64,000 bases of DNA from Rhytidiadelphus loreus (GCA_947034895.1 OX344762.1:72100981-72164980); one strand, 5' to 3'. Positions 1 through 12,599 are shown, numbered from the stretch's first letter. Numbers and translations are program-made. The notes: generated from the letters alone by a model not told the origin.

Positions 1-469
1 ACTCGTAGTCATATTCTTAGAGGTCAATACCTTGGAGAGAAATATGACTGCAAAATATGACTGCCAGTTGTTTTGGGGCCTTGTACTTCACGGGTGTATA
101 TTATACATTCGTTGGAAACACCAAAGTATTTCATAGGAACGGTAGGGAACTCATTTGAGAACATTGAGTTATATTATTAGTCATATTTTCGTGGTAGTAA
201 CATTTTTTTGTTTTTGGGCAACCTAAGAAAAACATGGGCAATCAAAAAAAATATAGACAAGCTATTGTTTAAAATTTTGAAACCTAATCACCACTTTTTA
301 AGGGTTTTGAAATCGTAGCCGTCATTTTTTTAGGATTTTGAAACCCTAACCACCACTTTTTAGGGTTTTGAAACCCTAGCCATCATTTTTTTAGGGTTTT
401 GAAATCCTAGCCACTATTTCTTTTTACTCTTCTTCCTTACCTTTTGTTGTCTTTTGTCTCTTGTCTCTT

Positions 470-880
470 GGAATTCACTCTTGTTTCTTAGTTGTTGTGT
501 TTTGTTGCATTTTGAGTTCACTTTTGTTTCTTAATTATTGTATTTTGTTGCATTTTGAGTTCACTTTTGTTTCTTAATTATTGTATTTTGTTGCATTTTG
601 AGTTCACTTTTGTTTCTTAATTATTGTGTTTTGTTGCATCTTGAGTTCACTCTTGTTTCTTAGTTGTTGTATTTTGTTGCATCTTGAGTTCACTCTTGTT
701 TCTTAGTTGTTGTATTTTGTTGCATCTTGAGTTCACTCTTGTTTCTTAGTTGTTGTATTTTGTTGCATCTTGAGTTCACTCTTGTTTCTTAGTTGTTGTA
801 TTTTGTTGCATCTTGAATTCACTATTCCTTCTTAGTTGTTGTCTTTTGTTGCATCTTGAGTTACTCTTACTTCTTAGAGT
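470..880. repeat. 43-bp tandem repeat, about nine copies
   Basis: A unit containing TGAGTTCACT, TTGTTTCTTA and TTTTGTTGCAT repeats with an exact 43-bp period (unit starts at 513, 556, 599, 642 and on). Copies near the middle are almost identical; those after about 820 decay into a T-rich tract that runs to about 1240. It lies inside the CACTA-type element and codes for nothing recognisable. Confidence 0.9.
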
Positions 881-1689
881 TGTTGTCTTTTGTTGCATCT
901 TTATTCTTGTTTCTTGTTTTTTTCTTCTTGCATCTTAATTCTTTCTTCTTCTTATTTCTTATTTCTTACTTTTAGTTCTCTCTTTTTGTTTCTTGTTTCT
1001 TTTTGTTGCATCTTAACTTTTTGTTGTTGTTTCTTGTTACCTCTTAGTAGTTGCTCCTTATTGTTTCTTGTGCATCTTCACTTATATTTGTTGTTATCTT
1101 TTAGTACTTGTTGCTTTTTTTCTTCTTATTTCTTGCGTCACCATTGTTTTTCTTCTTACCCTAAATTGGTATTACATATTTTCTATTGTCGTAAACTTTT
1201 GAAGATTGAGCTTTGTTGTATGTTCATTAAAAATTAACCTCCTATTTCTTTAATTGTATATGCAGGCAACAAAATTGGAACAAAGTTGTTGGAGGCTACT
1301 TGCAATTCACTTCATATTATTGTAAGAAATATAGTCTCTATTGACTTGTGTAAATAATTCATTGTGATACAAATATTTTGTATTTGTGACTAATAAATTA
1401 TAAATGTCATTGAAAGGAGTCACATTCCTTCTTATATATTTCCTCTCCAATATAATTGTTTCTTGTATATCTTTAAAATCATATGTATTTGTTTTTAACT
1501 ACACAAAATCTTTTATTCAATTGTTAAATCATTTTAATATATGATTGCAAATATGCTTAGGTATCCTACAACCATTGTATGATTTGTTCAATTTATAGTT
1601 CAAAATACATATCAATAAAAAAATGACTACTTGGAGTCATAAAATGATTATAATAATTTCCAAAAAATGACTAGGTGCTCTTAATGTGA
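881..1689. other. T-rich low-complexity and AT-rich DNA, no gene seen
   Basis: To about 1240 the plus strand is almost only T and C with TTCTTCTT and TTGTTTCTTG words, a decayed extension of the tandem repeat. The open frame it leaves on the plus strand is a by-product of composition (Phe, Leu, Ser and Cys only). From 1241 to 1689 the DNA is plain AT-rich. Confidence 0.6.
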
Positions 1690-2113
1690 CTGAAAAATAT
1701 GATTGAGAAGAGTCGTTTTACAAATCATCAAAAAATATGACTCACCACAGTCATATTCCATAATAACAAAAAATATGACTAACCACAGTCATATTCCATG
1801 TCATCAAAAAATATGACTGAACGCAGTCATATTCTACATAGGATTTTTTCATTTACCCGGGCAGCTCAAGAAAAAGTCAAAGAAAGTCAAAATATACGCC
1901 TTGTTGGCATACTATGGCTAATTATGGATATTTATATCCCTCAACTTATATGACTGCCAATATGACTGATGTCTGAAGCGACTGCTTCTAAACGACTCCA
2001 ATTAGTCATATTCCGAGTCATCTATAGTGATTTCTGCGCGAGTCATATTTTTTTATTTTACGACTCACTGCAGTCGTTTTTTGCAGTCATAAAACACTGC
2101 TTTTGTTGTAGTG
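1690..2113. repeat. Subterminal AGTCAT/ATGACT repeat cluster
   Basis: At least a dozen AGTCAT or ATGACT words occur here, many paired as ATATGACT...AGTCATAT around short spacers (for example 1732-1758 and 1772-1798). This resembles the dense subterminal motifs bound by transposase in CACTA (En/Spm) elements. The same word marks the element at 60385 and the fragment near 30503, so the three belong to one family. Confidence 0.7.
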
Positions 2114-2439
2114 ATAGGACCTCCGTGTTGCTTGTGGTTGTGGTAAGCTACCTTTGTTACATGTTGACTAAATTCCATACCTTGACATCACCATATAGAA
2201 AGGGATCCATATCTTTCTATGAAGTATGGATCGTGCTTTTTTGCGTGCTTCACCAGAACATACTGGACAATTTGAAAATAAGATCAATATGTTTAAATAC
2301 AATACCCTCCTAGTCACTGAAGTCTTACAAGTAGCACTATAGTATAATATGTAGTACAATACATATGCAATTTGAACAAGTTAGCATATGAGTGGTTTGA
2401 GAATTCTATTCTATATAATGAGTAACATGGTGCTCACCA

Positions 2440-2860
2440 AAGTGCTTCACATACAAGTTGCCGAAGTTGTCCACAAGTCCTTTGAATGAATCCCATTGTT
2501 GCGTTCATAGTCATAGTGTTAGACCTGTGAAGTAGAAAATTAGTTTTTCAAGAGCTCCCCAAACTTGTAGTCTACCTTGACAAGCTGCACTATTGTCCAA
2601 ATAGTTCAGTTCAGCTAATATGATGTCTTGATAGACTTTATTAGAACCTCCACATAGAGTGCTTGGTTTGAAAAGCTTGTGTACATGTGAACCACTTAGT
2701 GAAGGCTTTCTAGGGGTAGAATTGGATTTGCCAGATGGGTCTTTGTCTTCAAAGATTTCAACATCTCCTCTGTGCATACTAATGGTAGAAAAAACTTTTT
2801 GGAGGTCCTCAATTGCAACTTTCTGGAAGTGGACATTGTGAATAGTCTCCACAAATTGGA
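2440..2860 (-). pseudogene. Fragment of an unrecognised transposon-type protein (C-terminal part)
   Basis: A 113-codon minus-strand frame at 2511-2852 has ordinary coding composition (it includes HFQKVAIEDLQKVF). A second frame at 2440-2500 reads WDSFKGLVDNFGNLYVKHFG, reminiscent of the segment before the histidine-rich box in large uncharacterised plant and animal transposon proteins. The two are out of frame with no clean splice pair between them, so the unit is probably broken. It reads in the same direction as the fragment at 3853-4294 and may be its downstream continuation. Confidence 0.35.
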
Positions 2861-3852
2861 AATGAGTAAATATACACTACACTGGACCATTTTTGGTAGA
2901 AATACATACATAAAAGTCCATTTCATTTTTTTGCATATGATCTCTATATTTTTTTTATTTTTTTTCTATAATTTCTTTATAGTATGTTTAAGTTAAAGGT
3001 GAAAAAAATTTAATCAAAATTTCCTTTTTATATTTATGTAAAAAAACTTCAAAGATGACATCAAATTTTGATTTACTTTAATAAATTGTAGAATTGATTA
3101 TAATGAAAATTAACTCTATTGAAAGTAAGACCATCCTTAGAAATACTTATTACAATTATTTTAATAAGATAGATTTGTGTAAAGTTGATTTTATGTATGT
3201 CTAATGAATTCTTAAAAATCAATACTATTCTGATAAGATAATGATACATAAATTAGTCCATATCTGAGTCCATATCTTCAAATTTAGGGATAAAATTCTA
3301 TTTATTTCAAATCAAAACATTTGATTACATATATACCTATTTAAATATAAGTCTTTTTTTTGCAAAATATTTGAATTCCTAATAGATCAATGAGTCTATA
3401 TCTTTAATGTTGTGGACTGTGACAGTGTGTAAAGAGTACATTTCAAAGTCCTTTACAAATAGTGTATAAACAATTTTGCAAAGATTTCTTTTGTATTTTA
3501 TAGATCATCAAGCATATAACATAAATACGTGTCCTTTTTAATGTCCTACAACTTGTATATTTTTAAATTTACAAGACTTTCAAAAATTCCCATTGAAATA
3601 AGGATTGTGATAGTCCATATTGGTTCAGCATAGTGTGCATTTACCCAAACGCATATGTAGAATTTTTTCACACATTCTATTGAACCCATGCAATGTACAG
3701 ACATAAACTTGATCTAATGGAATGGGGATAATAGGTTGCCACCTTGTCAAGGTTATGGGATCTAAAATAGGTTTGGTTGTTACGTTCTTTGCAAAAAGAC
3801 CACCATTCCATGATGTGTTGCTTTTTTGTGCGGTTGCTATAGCTTGTGGACC
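2861..3852. other. AT-rich DNA, no gene seen
   Basis: Roughly 1 kb of AT-rich sequence with many stops in all frames. It may be an intron or decayed spacer between the two minus-strand fragments on either side. No repeat or element boundary could be recognised. Confidence 0.5.
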
Positions 3853-4294
3853 TTATAAGACTTTGTCTTTGTTCTTCTTTTGGTTACAATAAACGCAACA
3901 ATAAGGTCCAATTGCTCCATTTCCGAGTCCATACAAAGCCTTGATAGTCTTCATGTCATCCAATAACTGCCATTGCACTTGGAAATCACTAATCCCATCA
4001 ACAACTAGTTTTTTTCCATCATTTTGAGATTGGATGATGAAGGGAATACAAATTTTCTCGAAAACTGACAATAGAATTTCAAAATTCTCCTTTGGAATTT
4101 GGAAACATCTAATAGGCAAAATCTCTCTTTTGGCTTGCATAGAGAAATATTCTTCAAAGTCTTTTGTTACAACAAAGTCTAGTGCTCTATTCATTATTGT
4201 GATGATGATGCATTCCATCTTCTGTTTACTCACGACTTCTACTTTGTCCATTTTTAGGACAAAGATTAGAGGATTGCCATTCATCTCTGCATAA
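3853..4294 (-). pseudogene. Fragment of an unrecognised transposon-type protein (central part)
   Basis: The frame encodes a segment with VDGISDFQVQWQLLDDMK followed by a cysteine pair in YCCVYCNQKK. The order (a substrate-like D/E stretch, then CxxC) resembles the middle of long uncharacterised transposon ORFs found widely in eukaryotes. The upstream end runs into the GC-rich array at 4313-4567, where the frame continues for a few residues without looking like protein. No start codon is clearly right; ATG at 4281 is possible. I call it a remnant because no complete domain is visible. Confidence 0.4.
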
Positions 4295-4312
4295 CCAGGG
4301 TTGACGAATTTC

Positions 4313-4567
4313 AACGTCCGGGGCAAAATCACGTCCATTTTTCGGACGTCCGGACGTCCACATTTTCAGGACGTGCGGACGATGTGGACGGCGTCCATCG
4401 GACGGCACCCGTCGGCCGTTCGGACGACGCGGACGGGCGGTCGGCGCGGTCGGCGCGGTTGGCGGACGGATCGACGGGCGGACGGGTGGACGGCGGACAT
4501 GTCCGCGCGGACAGCGGACGGAAGGCGCGGACGGCGGACGGCGCGGACGGGCGGACATCCATAAAAC
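4313..4567. repeat. GC-rich CGTCC/GGACG word array
   Basis: A sharply GC-rich island in AT-rich DNA. It opens with CGTCC words (4313-4360), turns through TCGGACGTCCGGACGTCC, then runs as GGACGGC/GGCGGACGG words to about 4555. The two halves are therefore in opposite orientation. Long open frames on both strands here are a result of the lack of A/T-rich stops. It lies downstream of the hAT gene and upstream of the minus-strand fragment at 3853-4294. The same word builds the arrays at 8437, 16290, 17981 and 24656. Confidence 0.85.
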
Positions 4568-5009
4568 TACAGTACATGAAGCCAAATTTGATGCATTATA
4601 CTATTACATTTTTGTAGGTAATACTTGATCCAGAAAATGATGCACACAATGTAATTTCAGTCAATAGTGCTTGACTATTTAGAAACCAAAAAACCTTGAT
4701 GATATTTTGAACATCATTAAGTTCAAGTGCATTACAATGATAGGTTCAAAAAATAAATTGCCGTTACATGCTTCCATGTAACAATTCATTATGAACACTT
4801 GAATAATGAATTATACATCCCTTTCATCCCGAAGGCTGATAATCACTATCTCCTTTCACCTCTGCCTCGCTACTATGACCTCTAGTATCCCATCCTGAAT
4901 CTTCATCTTCATCGTTGTCTGACTTTTCCATATCCTCTGATAAAGATTGTACAATTGCCCCTCCTTGTACTTGCTTGGATGCAACTGACCTCGTTGGTCG
5001 GCCCTTCCT
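4568..5009. other. Spacer, no gene seen
   Basis: AT-rich sequence downstream of the hAT stop codon. From 4826 to 5009 it has more even composition and could be the 3' untranslated region of the hAT gene. No element end is recognisable. Confidence 0.4.
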
Positions 5010-8000
5010 CTACTCTTGTTTGGCTCTTAGTATAGACTTTCCTATGCCTTCTCTAAGGCCATGAATTGGTTTTAATTTCCTTGCTGAAATTGGTTGACAT
5101 ACATCAAGAGGGGTTTTACCAAGACTTTGTCTCTTTGATGGGGAAATTGCAAAAGCCTCCATTAATCTTTTATTTCGAGCTTTGTGGGACTCTTTCACCG
5201 TTGGTGGTCTTACTTGCGATCCTCCTTGATTGGGTATCTTTGCTCCAATCATTTGCTGCAATGTTCCATCAGACGATTTGAATGAATCACGTTTTGTTTG
5301 GCCAGAACGTTGACCAAACATTGATGCCAATGTCTCGTCCTTCTCATCATCGCTCCATGATGAATTGAATGGATCTGGATTGACACGAAGGTGCATTCCG
5401 GTCGGATTGGTCAAATGTTGTTCAACTTGTTTCCCAAATCTTGAGCCTCCGGGACCATTCAAAGTTGTACTACCTCTTGTATATAGTGTTGATGGACGAT
5501 CGCTACGTGGTCGTAATTGGAGATCTTGCACAATTTGCTTCTGGTCTTCGACGTTGTGAACTAGCATTGGGCGATCAAACTCCGTCACACGTGCATCTAC
5601 ATTCGATGGTACTTCCACACATTCAACACTTGTATTATCCACATTCATGTCAGACTTCACCCCACACTCTCCCATGTCATTGACTTCAGGATTTTCTTCT
5701 ACAAGTGCCATTGCCATGGGTAGACTCTCGAGAATTGGAATCACTTCATCTGTTTGGGGGATGCAATCATTGACAAACATTGCCTCATTTTCCTCCACTA
5801 TTTGCGCATGAGTGTCCTCCGTATTGGCTAGAATCTTTTCGCTAGTCAACAACCCGGTTCCATCTACAAATTTAGCTATAGAAGGGCCACCTTCATCATA
5901 TTCACAATTGTCCTCATCCAATGGAAAGTTGTAAATGTCTTCCGCATTTCTATCCCCTTCTTCATTGTTTCGATTTGGGCTCCGGAGCGATTCATCATCC
6001 AAATTGGTGATGTCATCATTCATAGCATCTTCGTCATCGAATAGAGGATCACCATCTTCACCATCTTCATCACGCTCGTCCTCCGACATAGAATCTTCCG
6101 ACTCCACATTCTCGGTGTACCACTTCTTCTCATCGTTTTCCTTTGATGCAGAAAGGACTTTGGAATTGGTGTACACATACACCAAATCTTGGGCTCTCTG
6201 TGGCTTCAACTTGTTTCGAAATTTGTTGTGAACAAATGAATAGCTACTCCAATTTCGTTCACATGAAGACGAAGATACCGGTTGGGCCAAAATCCTCTTA
6301 GCAATTGGAGCAATGAGCTTCCCACACGCACCTTCAAAATCCCACCAAGCGTGCGCCGACAATTGTTGCTCGTCCGGGTTCAACATGTTGTGAAATGGAG
6401 GTTCCCTGTGGCGGAAGGCTACAAATTCTTTCACGACCAAGGCGTACTCCCCTTGTTTGCAAATTTTCATTAGAACACGCTTGCATGCATCCATTGCATC
6501 TTGGTCGTCGGCTAGCTCTTGATCTTCAAGAAGGTAGGGGTTCAACAAAGCTCCTGCATAATGTAGATCGGTCTCCACCAATTCCCGTCGGGCATAATAC
6601 GGTTGCACTAGTGGAATGGCAAGGTCTGAGGATAAACGAAAAGGCGGTTTATCTAAAGAGAGGACATGTTTATCTAATTTCCTCATTATGTGCAGCACCT
6701 TGCCCATGCATGGCCTCTTTGCATCCAAGTCACGTAGACCATTTACAACGGGAGCCGACAAGTCCTTGAAATTTTGACAACGGCACCAAAAATGCTCGCT
6801 CAAAATTATCTTCTTCACCATCCGACATTCATTGCGGGATTTGGAGTTCCGCCCAAACTTCCTTGCGTATTCATCCCATTGCGGGTCCGTCACTGTTTGT
6901 TGCAACTTCCCATTGACCTTCAACATGCGCCCAATCATGTTGTAATTAGAGGCAAACCTTGTTTCCACCGCCATCAACAAATTATATTCCGGTGAGTACT
7001 TCCGAAATATTACAAGTGGCATGTGCCGCTTCTTAAAGAATTTCACCACGATACGGGCATTTTCCACGACCTCTTCAATCCATTGTTCATTCCCCCAATC
7101 TTTCAGCAACAAATTGAGGGCGTGCACCACACAACCTTGAAAAAAAATGTGGGGATATTTACTAGATATCAAATTCCATGCTGCAGGGTTCACTGACACA
7201 TTATCTGTACTCACCTGCACCACATTGTTGGGGCCTACTTGTTCTATGAAGCTCTCAAGTATGCCAGCCAAGTATGTTGCATTTTTTTCGTGCCCTGTCG
7301 TATCCACCGCTCCCAAGAATTGCTAACCCGCAGAAGACACGAGCATGGCATTTATCAACGGCCAATTCGTAACCGACGTCCATCCATCAATAGACAATGT
7401 TGCTCCAAACTTCCTAATGCTGTGTTCGGTCCGCTTTCGGAGATTGACCTCAATGTCTGCCTTTGCTTGGTCAAGCAATTTATGGCGTAAGTCGTGATAA
7501 GACGGTGGGATATAAGGCCGTTGAAACTCGGCGGTTCGCTTCACCGCTTCTTTGAATGCTGGGTTCCTCGCAACAGCAAATGGTATGTTTGCAGCATAAA
7601 AGAAATTGGCCCACACCGCATTCAACTTGCGTTTATTTGCTTCTTCAAATCCATTCACCAGACTACTTTGCTTCTGACTAATCAGAGGCCTACTGCTTGA
7701 TCCCTGTGGAGTACCACGCTCACTTGATCTTTGTGTACTGAGGTTCACTTCAGAAGACAATGGATCCAAATCCTCCGGTGCAGTGCATGAGTCGGAATGT
7801 GTAGACCGTGCCATGTTTCTTCCATTTGAATTATCGCATTCCTGCATAGCCATAGGTGTGCCACTGCCATCCACATTGTTCAGAGACGATCTTCGTGGGA
7901 TCGCCCCTTGGCAACCCAAAAATAAAGCTCGAACTTGAGATGTCATTTTTGCGCAAAGGCTAATTCCTTTGTCACGAGCCCCCGATGTGCCTTGGTATCC

Positions 8001-8111
8001 TAAGTGGCTAAACAACCGGCTTACTTTCTTGGCAAACACCAAGTTGCAAAACCGGCATTGCACTTTACCAACCTCCGGGAAGCCATACCAAGAAGACCAA
8101 TCCTTGCTCAT
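5010..8111 (-). pseudogene. hAT-superfamily transposase (BED finger, DUF659, hAT dimerisation), one in-frame TAG
   Basis: The frame runs 1034 codons from ATG at 8111 with a single TAG at 7323-7325. The N-terminus has a BED-type finger (CRFCNLVF, then SHL). A DUF659 region follows (KFGATLSIDGWTSVTNWPL...FLGAVDTTG), with a VQVSTDNVSVNPAAW block and a CVVHALNLLLKD helix typical of hAT catalytic cores. The hAT dimerisation domain appears as ILAQPVSSSSCERNWSSYS. About 370 acidic and low-complexity residues follow it. The TAG lies inside the DUF659 core, between SSAG and QFLGAVD, and would have been one sense codon, most simply CAG. Everything after it stays in frame, so inactivation is recent, or read-through is used. 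The ORF has few introns or none. Terminal inverted repeats were not found. Confidence 0.88.
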
Positions 8112-8346
8112 AGTGATCACCTCCAATTCCGTAAATTGGATTCAAATTAAAAATGTAACCGTTGGATAAGATTTGTAAAAAATATTAGAAACAATGTGTG
8201 AATGAAGCCTTGGAAACCAAAGCCCCCCTGTCCACTGAACTATGCATTACCAAGCAAGGGACACAAAATAAATTGCAGCTCCTAGCCCTTGGAAATCTTA
8301 GCGTTCAGTTTCTCAAGAGTGCTTGTTAGTCTGAAATTCTAAGAAC

Positions 8347-8353
8347 TTATAGA
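8347..8353 (-). promoter_or_regulatory. Possible TATA box of the hAT gene
   Basis: CTATAAG on the minus strand, 84 bases inside the GC-rich array (8437) and 236 bases before the ATG at 8111. The same order (array, TATA, leader, ATG) is clearer at the kinase gene and at 24479. Here the TATA is not directly at the array edge, so the call is weaker. Confidence 0.35.
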
Positions 8354-8436
8354 TTTCAGATCAGGCCCATTCCTCATGACCGTTGAGCAGCAAAAACTAA
8401 AACATTTCTAAAGCCCCAACGGTTCCGAGAACAAAA

Positions 8437-8645
8437 ATGCGGACGGCAGCGACGGCAGCGCGGACGGCGACCTGCGACAGGCGGACGGTAGCGTCGAAAG
8501 CGCGGACGGCGACCTGCGACAGGCGGACGGCAGTGACAGAAGCGCGGACGGCGGACGGCAGCGACCGAATCGCGGACGGCGAGCTCCGACAGGCGGACGG
8601 CAGCGTCGAAATTGTAGGCGGGTGGCGGACTAGCGGACGGTTGGT
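8437..8645. repeat. CGGACGGC word array upstream of the hAT gene
   Basis: About twenty GCGGACGG or GGCGGACGG words separated by 5-15 bases such as CAGCGA, CGACAG or AGCG. Almost all read in one orientation on the plus strand. Larger periods are visible: CGGACGGCGACCTGCGACAG occurs twice (near 8462 and 8502). The island is dense in CpG, unlike its flanks, and sits about 330 bases before the hAT start codon. Confidence 0.88.
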
Positions 8646-8650
8646 GGATT

Positions 8651-8983
8651 TTGAGTAATTCATTAATTCTACAAGTTTTAATTTTAGGGACTTAGTTTAG
8701 AGATGCACGTAATTTTAGGAATACAGAAATTAATGAGATAAAATTATGTTGAGAGATAGGCATGTCCAAAATCATACTTGACAAAAAAGTATCGCATAAA
8801 ATATCAAAAACTTAGGAGAGTAAATTCAAAAACATTTGAGTAACCCACATATTTTTATATTAATGAAAAGCAACTCATAGCATACTATGAGTGTTGTGAA
8901 TTAATAGTATTGAATCCTCTCGAGATTCAAAATTAACAACACTCCATAATGTCATATCGAAATACAAACAAGGTGTAACTACC
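8651..8983. other. AT-rich spacer, no gene seen
   Basis: Short AT-rich spacer between the array and the 3' end of the RING gene. No coding signal or repeat was recognised. Confidence 0.5.
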
Positions 8984-11900
8984 CTATATATTATCCGTGC
9001 TACCTCCCTCAGAAAGACGCGACGAACCCTCTTTATCCTTCAGCCTTGCACTTGCACGGCGTGTTTGAGGACCAAGACTGCCCTCACTCATAGGCCCCCT
9101 GGACGCAGCTTCCATGTCTACTGCGGAAAAGTGTCGTTTTGTATCCGGAGAGTAGTCATCCTCGTCTTCAATCTTCCGTTTATTCTTCCGTTTTGGAGTC
9201 AAATCCACGTCTTCTGCCTTCAACGCTCTCAAAGCAGCATCCACTTTATCTACCAAAAAGTTGACCACGTCATCATCATTTTTCATGGAAAACCACTTTG
9301 GTTCTTCTCCCCCCACTAAAAATGCCCTCCAATGCATTATGATTTCGCCCATCCTCTTATCAAATGCCTCCGCCACCTCCACCATTGAATTTTCTGTGCT
9401 TGATTGCCCATCTAGTTCCACAAAGGCACGAACTTGTGCAGCTTCCTCCAACTTTGATAAAAACAAGGCCCTCCCTAGCAAAGTGTGATTGTAATCCTCG
9501 TATTGCTCATTAAAATCTTGTGTAGGCTCCACCTCTATCCAATTGCCATCTAGTCCTTTCTTCACTTCCTTTTCGGGAAATCGAAAGAATTTGTGGTGTT
9601 GCATGCTCCAATGGCCCCCCATACTACGACAAAACACTTCTCGATCCTCCTCGTTGGCAATACCTCTAGCTCGCAACTCCACCTCTCGATCGTGGGTCAT
9701 CCACACCAAGGAATCTATCGGCACCTCCGATGATTCGTATAGCCCATGTGTAGAATTTACTGAATCCCACGTTAGACTTTTTCCCCAATGCGCATAATTT
9801 TGAAATTTGAATGGCGCTTGGTCTAACGGAAGGGTCCATCGATTGTATTCATGGCCGGGGGGCATAGCTTCCGAGATCCCGAGCATTTCGTAGAACCTAG
9901 GAGGCAAGGGAGAACGACACTCGGGGCACACCGAACGAATAAGGGATGCTCTCACGATGCATGTGACGTGGAAAGTGTGGGGACATTGGCCCATGGTGAG
10001 GGCTCCCTCGGGCCCAAAATGAACTCGACAAAGGCTACAATGACCCTCCAATATTAAGGCCGAAGGATCACAAGCATGCACCATTGTCTTGTCATTCTTC
10101 TTGATGTGTGCCGAAAGTGTGGGATAAGGGACCCAACCTTCTTCTAGTTCCAAGGCCCAATTAATGGAGGCCACCTCTTCCTTCTTTGTGTGGTTCAAAC
10201 GCTCGAACATTGCATCCATGTCTCCCCAATATGTGATTTCGGTAGACCCCGTTGGCACAAAGGCAAACATCTTCTTCAAACGCCAAAGAGAGGACTCCAC
10301 GCTATCGCATTCTTCATCCGACTTCATTGCCAATTTGAGTAGCCCTTTCATTGCTTGTGATATTACAGACGGTTTGTCTTCGAGTTTTTGCACCCATGCC
10401 AACCATCGAGAGTCCAAAGTGCCCTTCGGCATACATTCATCCAATTGCACTATCCGTTGCAATCGTTTCAACTCGGCCTCCAAACGCGTGTTTTCTTCGG
10501 TGACCTCGTTCAATTTTTGCTTCAATTCTTTGACTTCATTGCTTTCCGTTTGCATGGAAGCATCGTGGAATGTCGAATTAGTATTACCGATGGGGGTCAA
10601 ATACAACAAATCCGGATTGTTGTTTTCCTCAATGCCATCTAGTCTGTCCTTCACTTTCTCCTTTTCCTTCTCAACAACCACCTCACCTTCTCGGATTTTC
10701 TTCTTCAACGCTACAATTTTGTACTCCAAGTCTTCAATAAACTTCCTTTGGAAAAGCAATGTATTATGGCGATGATCTGATTGAGCCTCCAATGTCTCTA
10801 GCTTCTCTTTCAATTTCGAAGCATCCGCCGCCAACTTGAGATTCTCAACATCTATACCCTTATACTTCTTGATCTCCTCTTGGTATTCACTCAAAACCTT
10901 CAAATCTGTAACACGCTCGTCGAGAAATGGTGTCATAGATTGGTTGAACTTCACGAAGTCCAAGGCACCACTCAACAATTCAGGCGCTAATTTGGAAAAA
11001 TCCGTTGCAACTTCTTGCAGCCTTGGAGCGACTTCTGCTACAAATTGAGCCGTAACTGCCAATTTTGATGCGGTCAAAACAAAATCAGCCCATTGACTCT
11101 CGGAAGGCTCATCTTGGGTTTCCGCGCCTCCGTTACTCGTGCCATCCTCGTTGGTGTGCTCCATGTTCTTTAAACGTTCTTCGTGTGACCGCCACAAATG
11201 TGAACCTTTACACAAAGATTCTAATAATGCAACAGAGGGCATCCGACGAACAATTTGCCATTTTGATGTCCTCAATGATGACAAATGTGGATACTTGGAA
11301 TCGATAAATCCGCCAAGAATGGTCTCATTTGGCAGCACGCCATCCGATTGTTCTCCATGATGAGGTGAAGGATGCACCTCAACTCCTAGATTCAATGTCG
11401 GGCTCGGTGTCTTCGGCAAACTTTGCTTCGAAGTACTTGCCAAATGATTTAAAGCATTGCTGTCTATAAGATTCTGAATGGCAATTCCCGCATTAGCAAC
11501 TTCTCCCTCAATGACATCATCATGACGTTCATGTGGTGCGGATGGGGCCACATGCTCCACCATTGTTGTTCCATTTGGTGTGCATATCAAATCCGTTGGA
11601 GGAGTTAAAAATATGTCTCCCTCCACATGCTCGCCTTTGAAATCTTGTATTGCCGTACGGTTTTGTGTTGAAGCCAATTGCATTGCCGAACTTGTGACCT
11701 CCACGTCCTTGGTCATAGTCATTGTCATTGGTTTGACCTCTCTTTTGGATTTAAATGCCTCACTTGGCCCTGCTTGTGGATTGTACAAATCGGGAATATC
11801 TTTCCGATTACATTCAAGCACACGTGGAGCGTTCGCTGTTATTGGAAACGTGCTCCAATCCACCTTGCGTGCCAATATCAATTCTGCATACACCATAGAA

Positions 11901-12084
11901 GCCAAGCTGTAGTTTATATACCCCTTGGACATTGCTTTATCCCCGAAGAGGGCCCGCCAAACTTCATGCACTCGGTGAATGAAGTGCGCATTGTTGCAAT
12001 TCCCTGGTTTGCAACAAAAACCACGAGTATGGATGATGTGGGCCTCCCTAGGCCACAACTTGTCGATGTGGTACATCTTCACAT
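8984..12084 (-). pseudogene. RING-H2/coiled-coil nuclear-type protein, main segment (split by insertion 12085-15875)
   Basis: This segment carries 1031 residues without a stop. It opens with the second half of a family domain (KMYHIDKLWPREAH, HRVHEVWRALF, then RKVDWSTFPIT). A low-complexity linker follows, then long coiled coils (about residues 395-485 and 515-550 of this segment), then a canonical RING-H2 finger at about 680-722: CSLC, CPHTFHVTC, CPEC with the spacing C-x2-C...C-x-H-x2-H-x2-C-x10-C-x2-C. An acidic and aromatic region and a basic tail (KRKNKRK, RRASARLKDKEG) follow, suggesting nuclear location. RING-H2 fingers usually act as E3 ubiquitin ligases, so that is the likely activity by family. 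The apparent start at 12082 is GTG inside the interrupted codon run; the real start is ATG at 16067. After removing 12085-15875 and one CACAT, the gene reads 1095 residues in frame. Confidence 0.85.
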
Positions 12085-12599
12085 TGTCATACGCGCAGTC
12101 TAGGCGTAGGTATCTTTAACACCACAAAAGCGTTAAAATGACACGAGTTATCGTCCCAGGGAATTCCAGATGTTGTCGCGGTAGATAAGCTTCCGGAACT
12201 ACGGATCTACCTGGAAATGACAATCCGCAGTAGGATCCGGCACAACATAAACCCAAGTTCCGGAAATACTGTCTTCCGGAATCAAATCCGGATCCTCCCT
12301 GATCCAGATCTCTACTCTCACTATCCGTCACACCGGTTTTTGGTACCTCTGTTTTACCCTCAGAGGGTCCTCACTTGCTCTTTCCGAGGGGTGGGGAACA
12401 TCACCACTCAAGTAACACACATATCAACTCCTAAACAACAAACAACTATCCGTCCTCAAAGTTCTCAGTCCGGTAAGGAGGAAAGATGGTCCCTCTCACA
12501 ACGTTCCGGGTGGCCACCCGGAAGGTAGGTCACGCAGAGTTACACCCCCACCCGTCCTTACTACAACGACACTCAGCTATTTTCCGGATCAAGCTTTCA

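Larger units (their letters stand above)
1..2113. mobile_element. Right end of a CACTA-type DNA transposon, left end outside window
   Basis: The segment ends with the inverted form of a CACTA terminus (TTTTGTTGTAGTG, ending at 2113), read from the other side as CACTACAACAAAAGCAGTG. From about 1690 to 2113 the words AGTCAT and ATGACT recur in both orientations, which is the usual layout of CACTA subterminal transposase-binding repeats. The same word is seen at positions 1-70. No transposase is coded in the visible part, so this is either a non-autonomous element or the non-coding end of a larger one. The 3-bp duplication would be ATA at 2114-2116, but its partner lies outside the window. Confidence 0.7.

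Noticed and set aside
890..1237. 115-codon plus-strand ORF
   Set aside because: Phe/Leu/Ser/Cys-only composition produced by TTCTTCTT low-complexity DNA continuing from the 43-bp tandem repeat.
4226..4617. ORFs on both strands over the GGACGG array
   Set aside because: Same compositional effect; no domain and no consistent frame.
8437..8645. CRISPR-like array
   Set aside because: Words are 7-9 bases with short variable linkers, no repeat/spacer regularity, in a eukaryotic context.
10164..10775. 203-codon plus-strand ORF
   Set aside because: Antisense shadow of the coiled-coil part of the RING gene.
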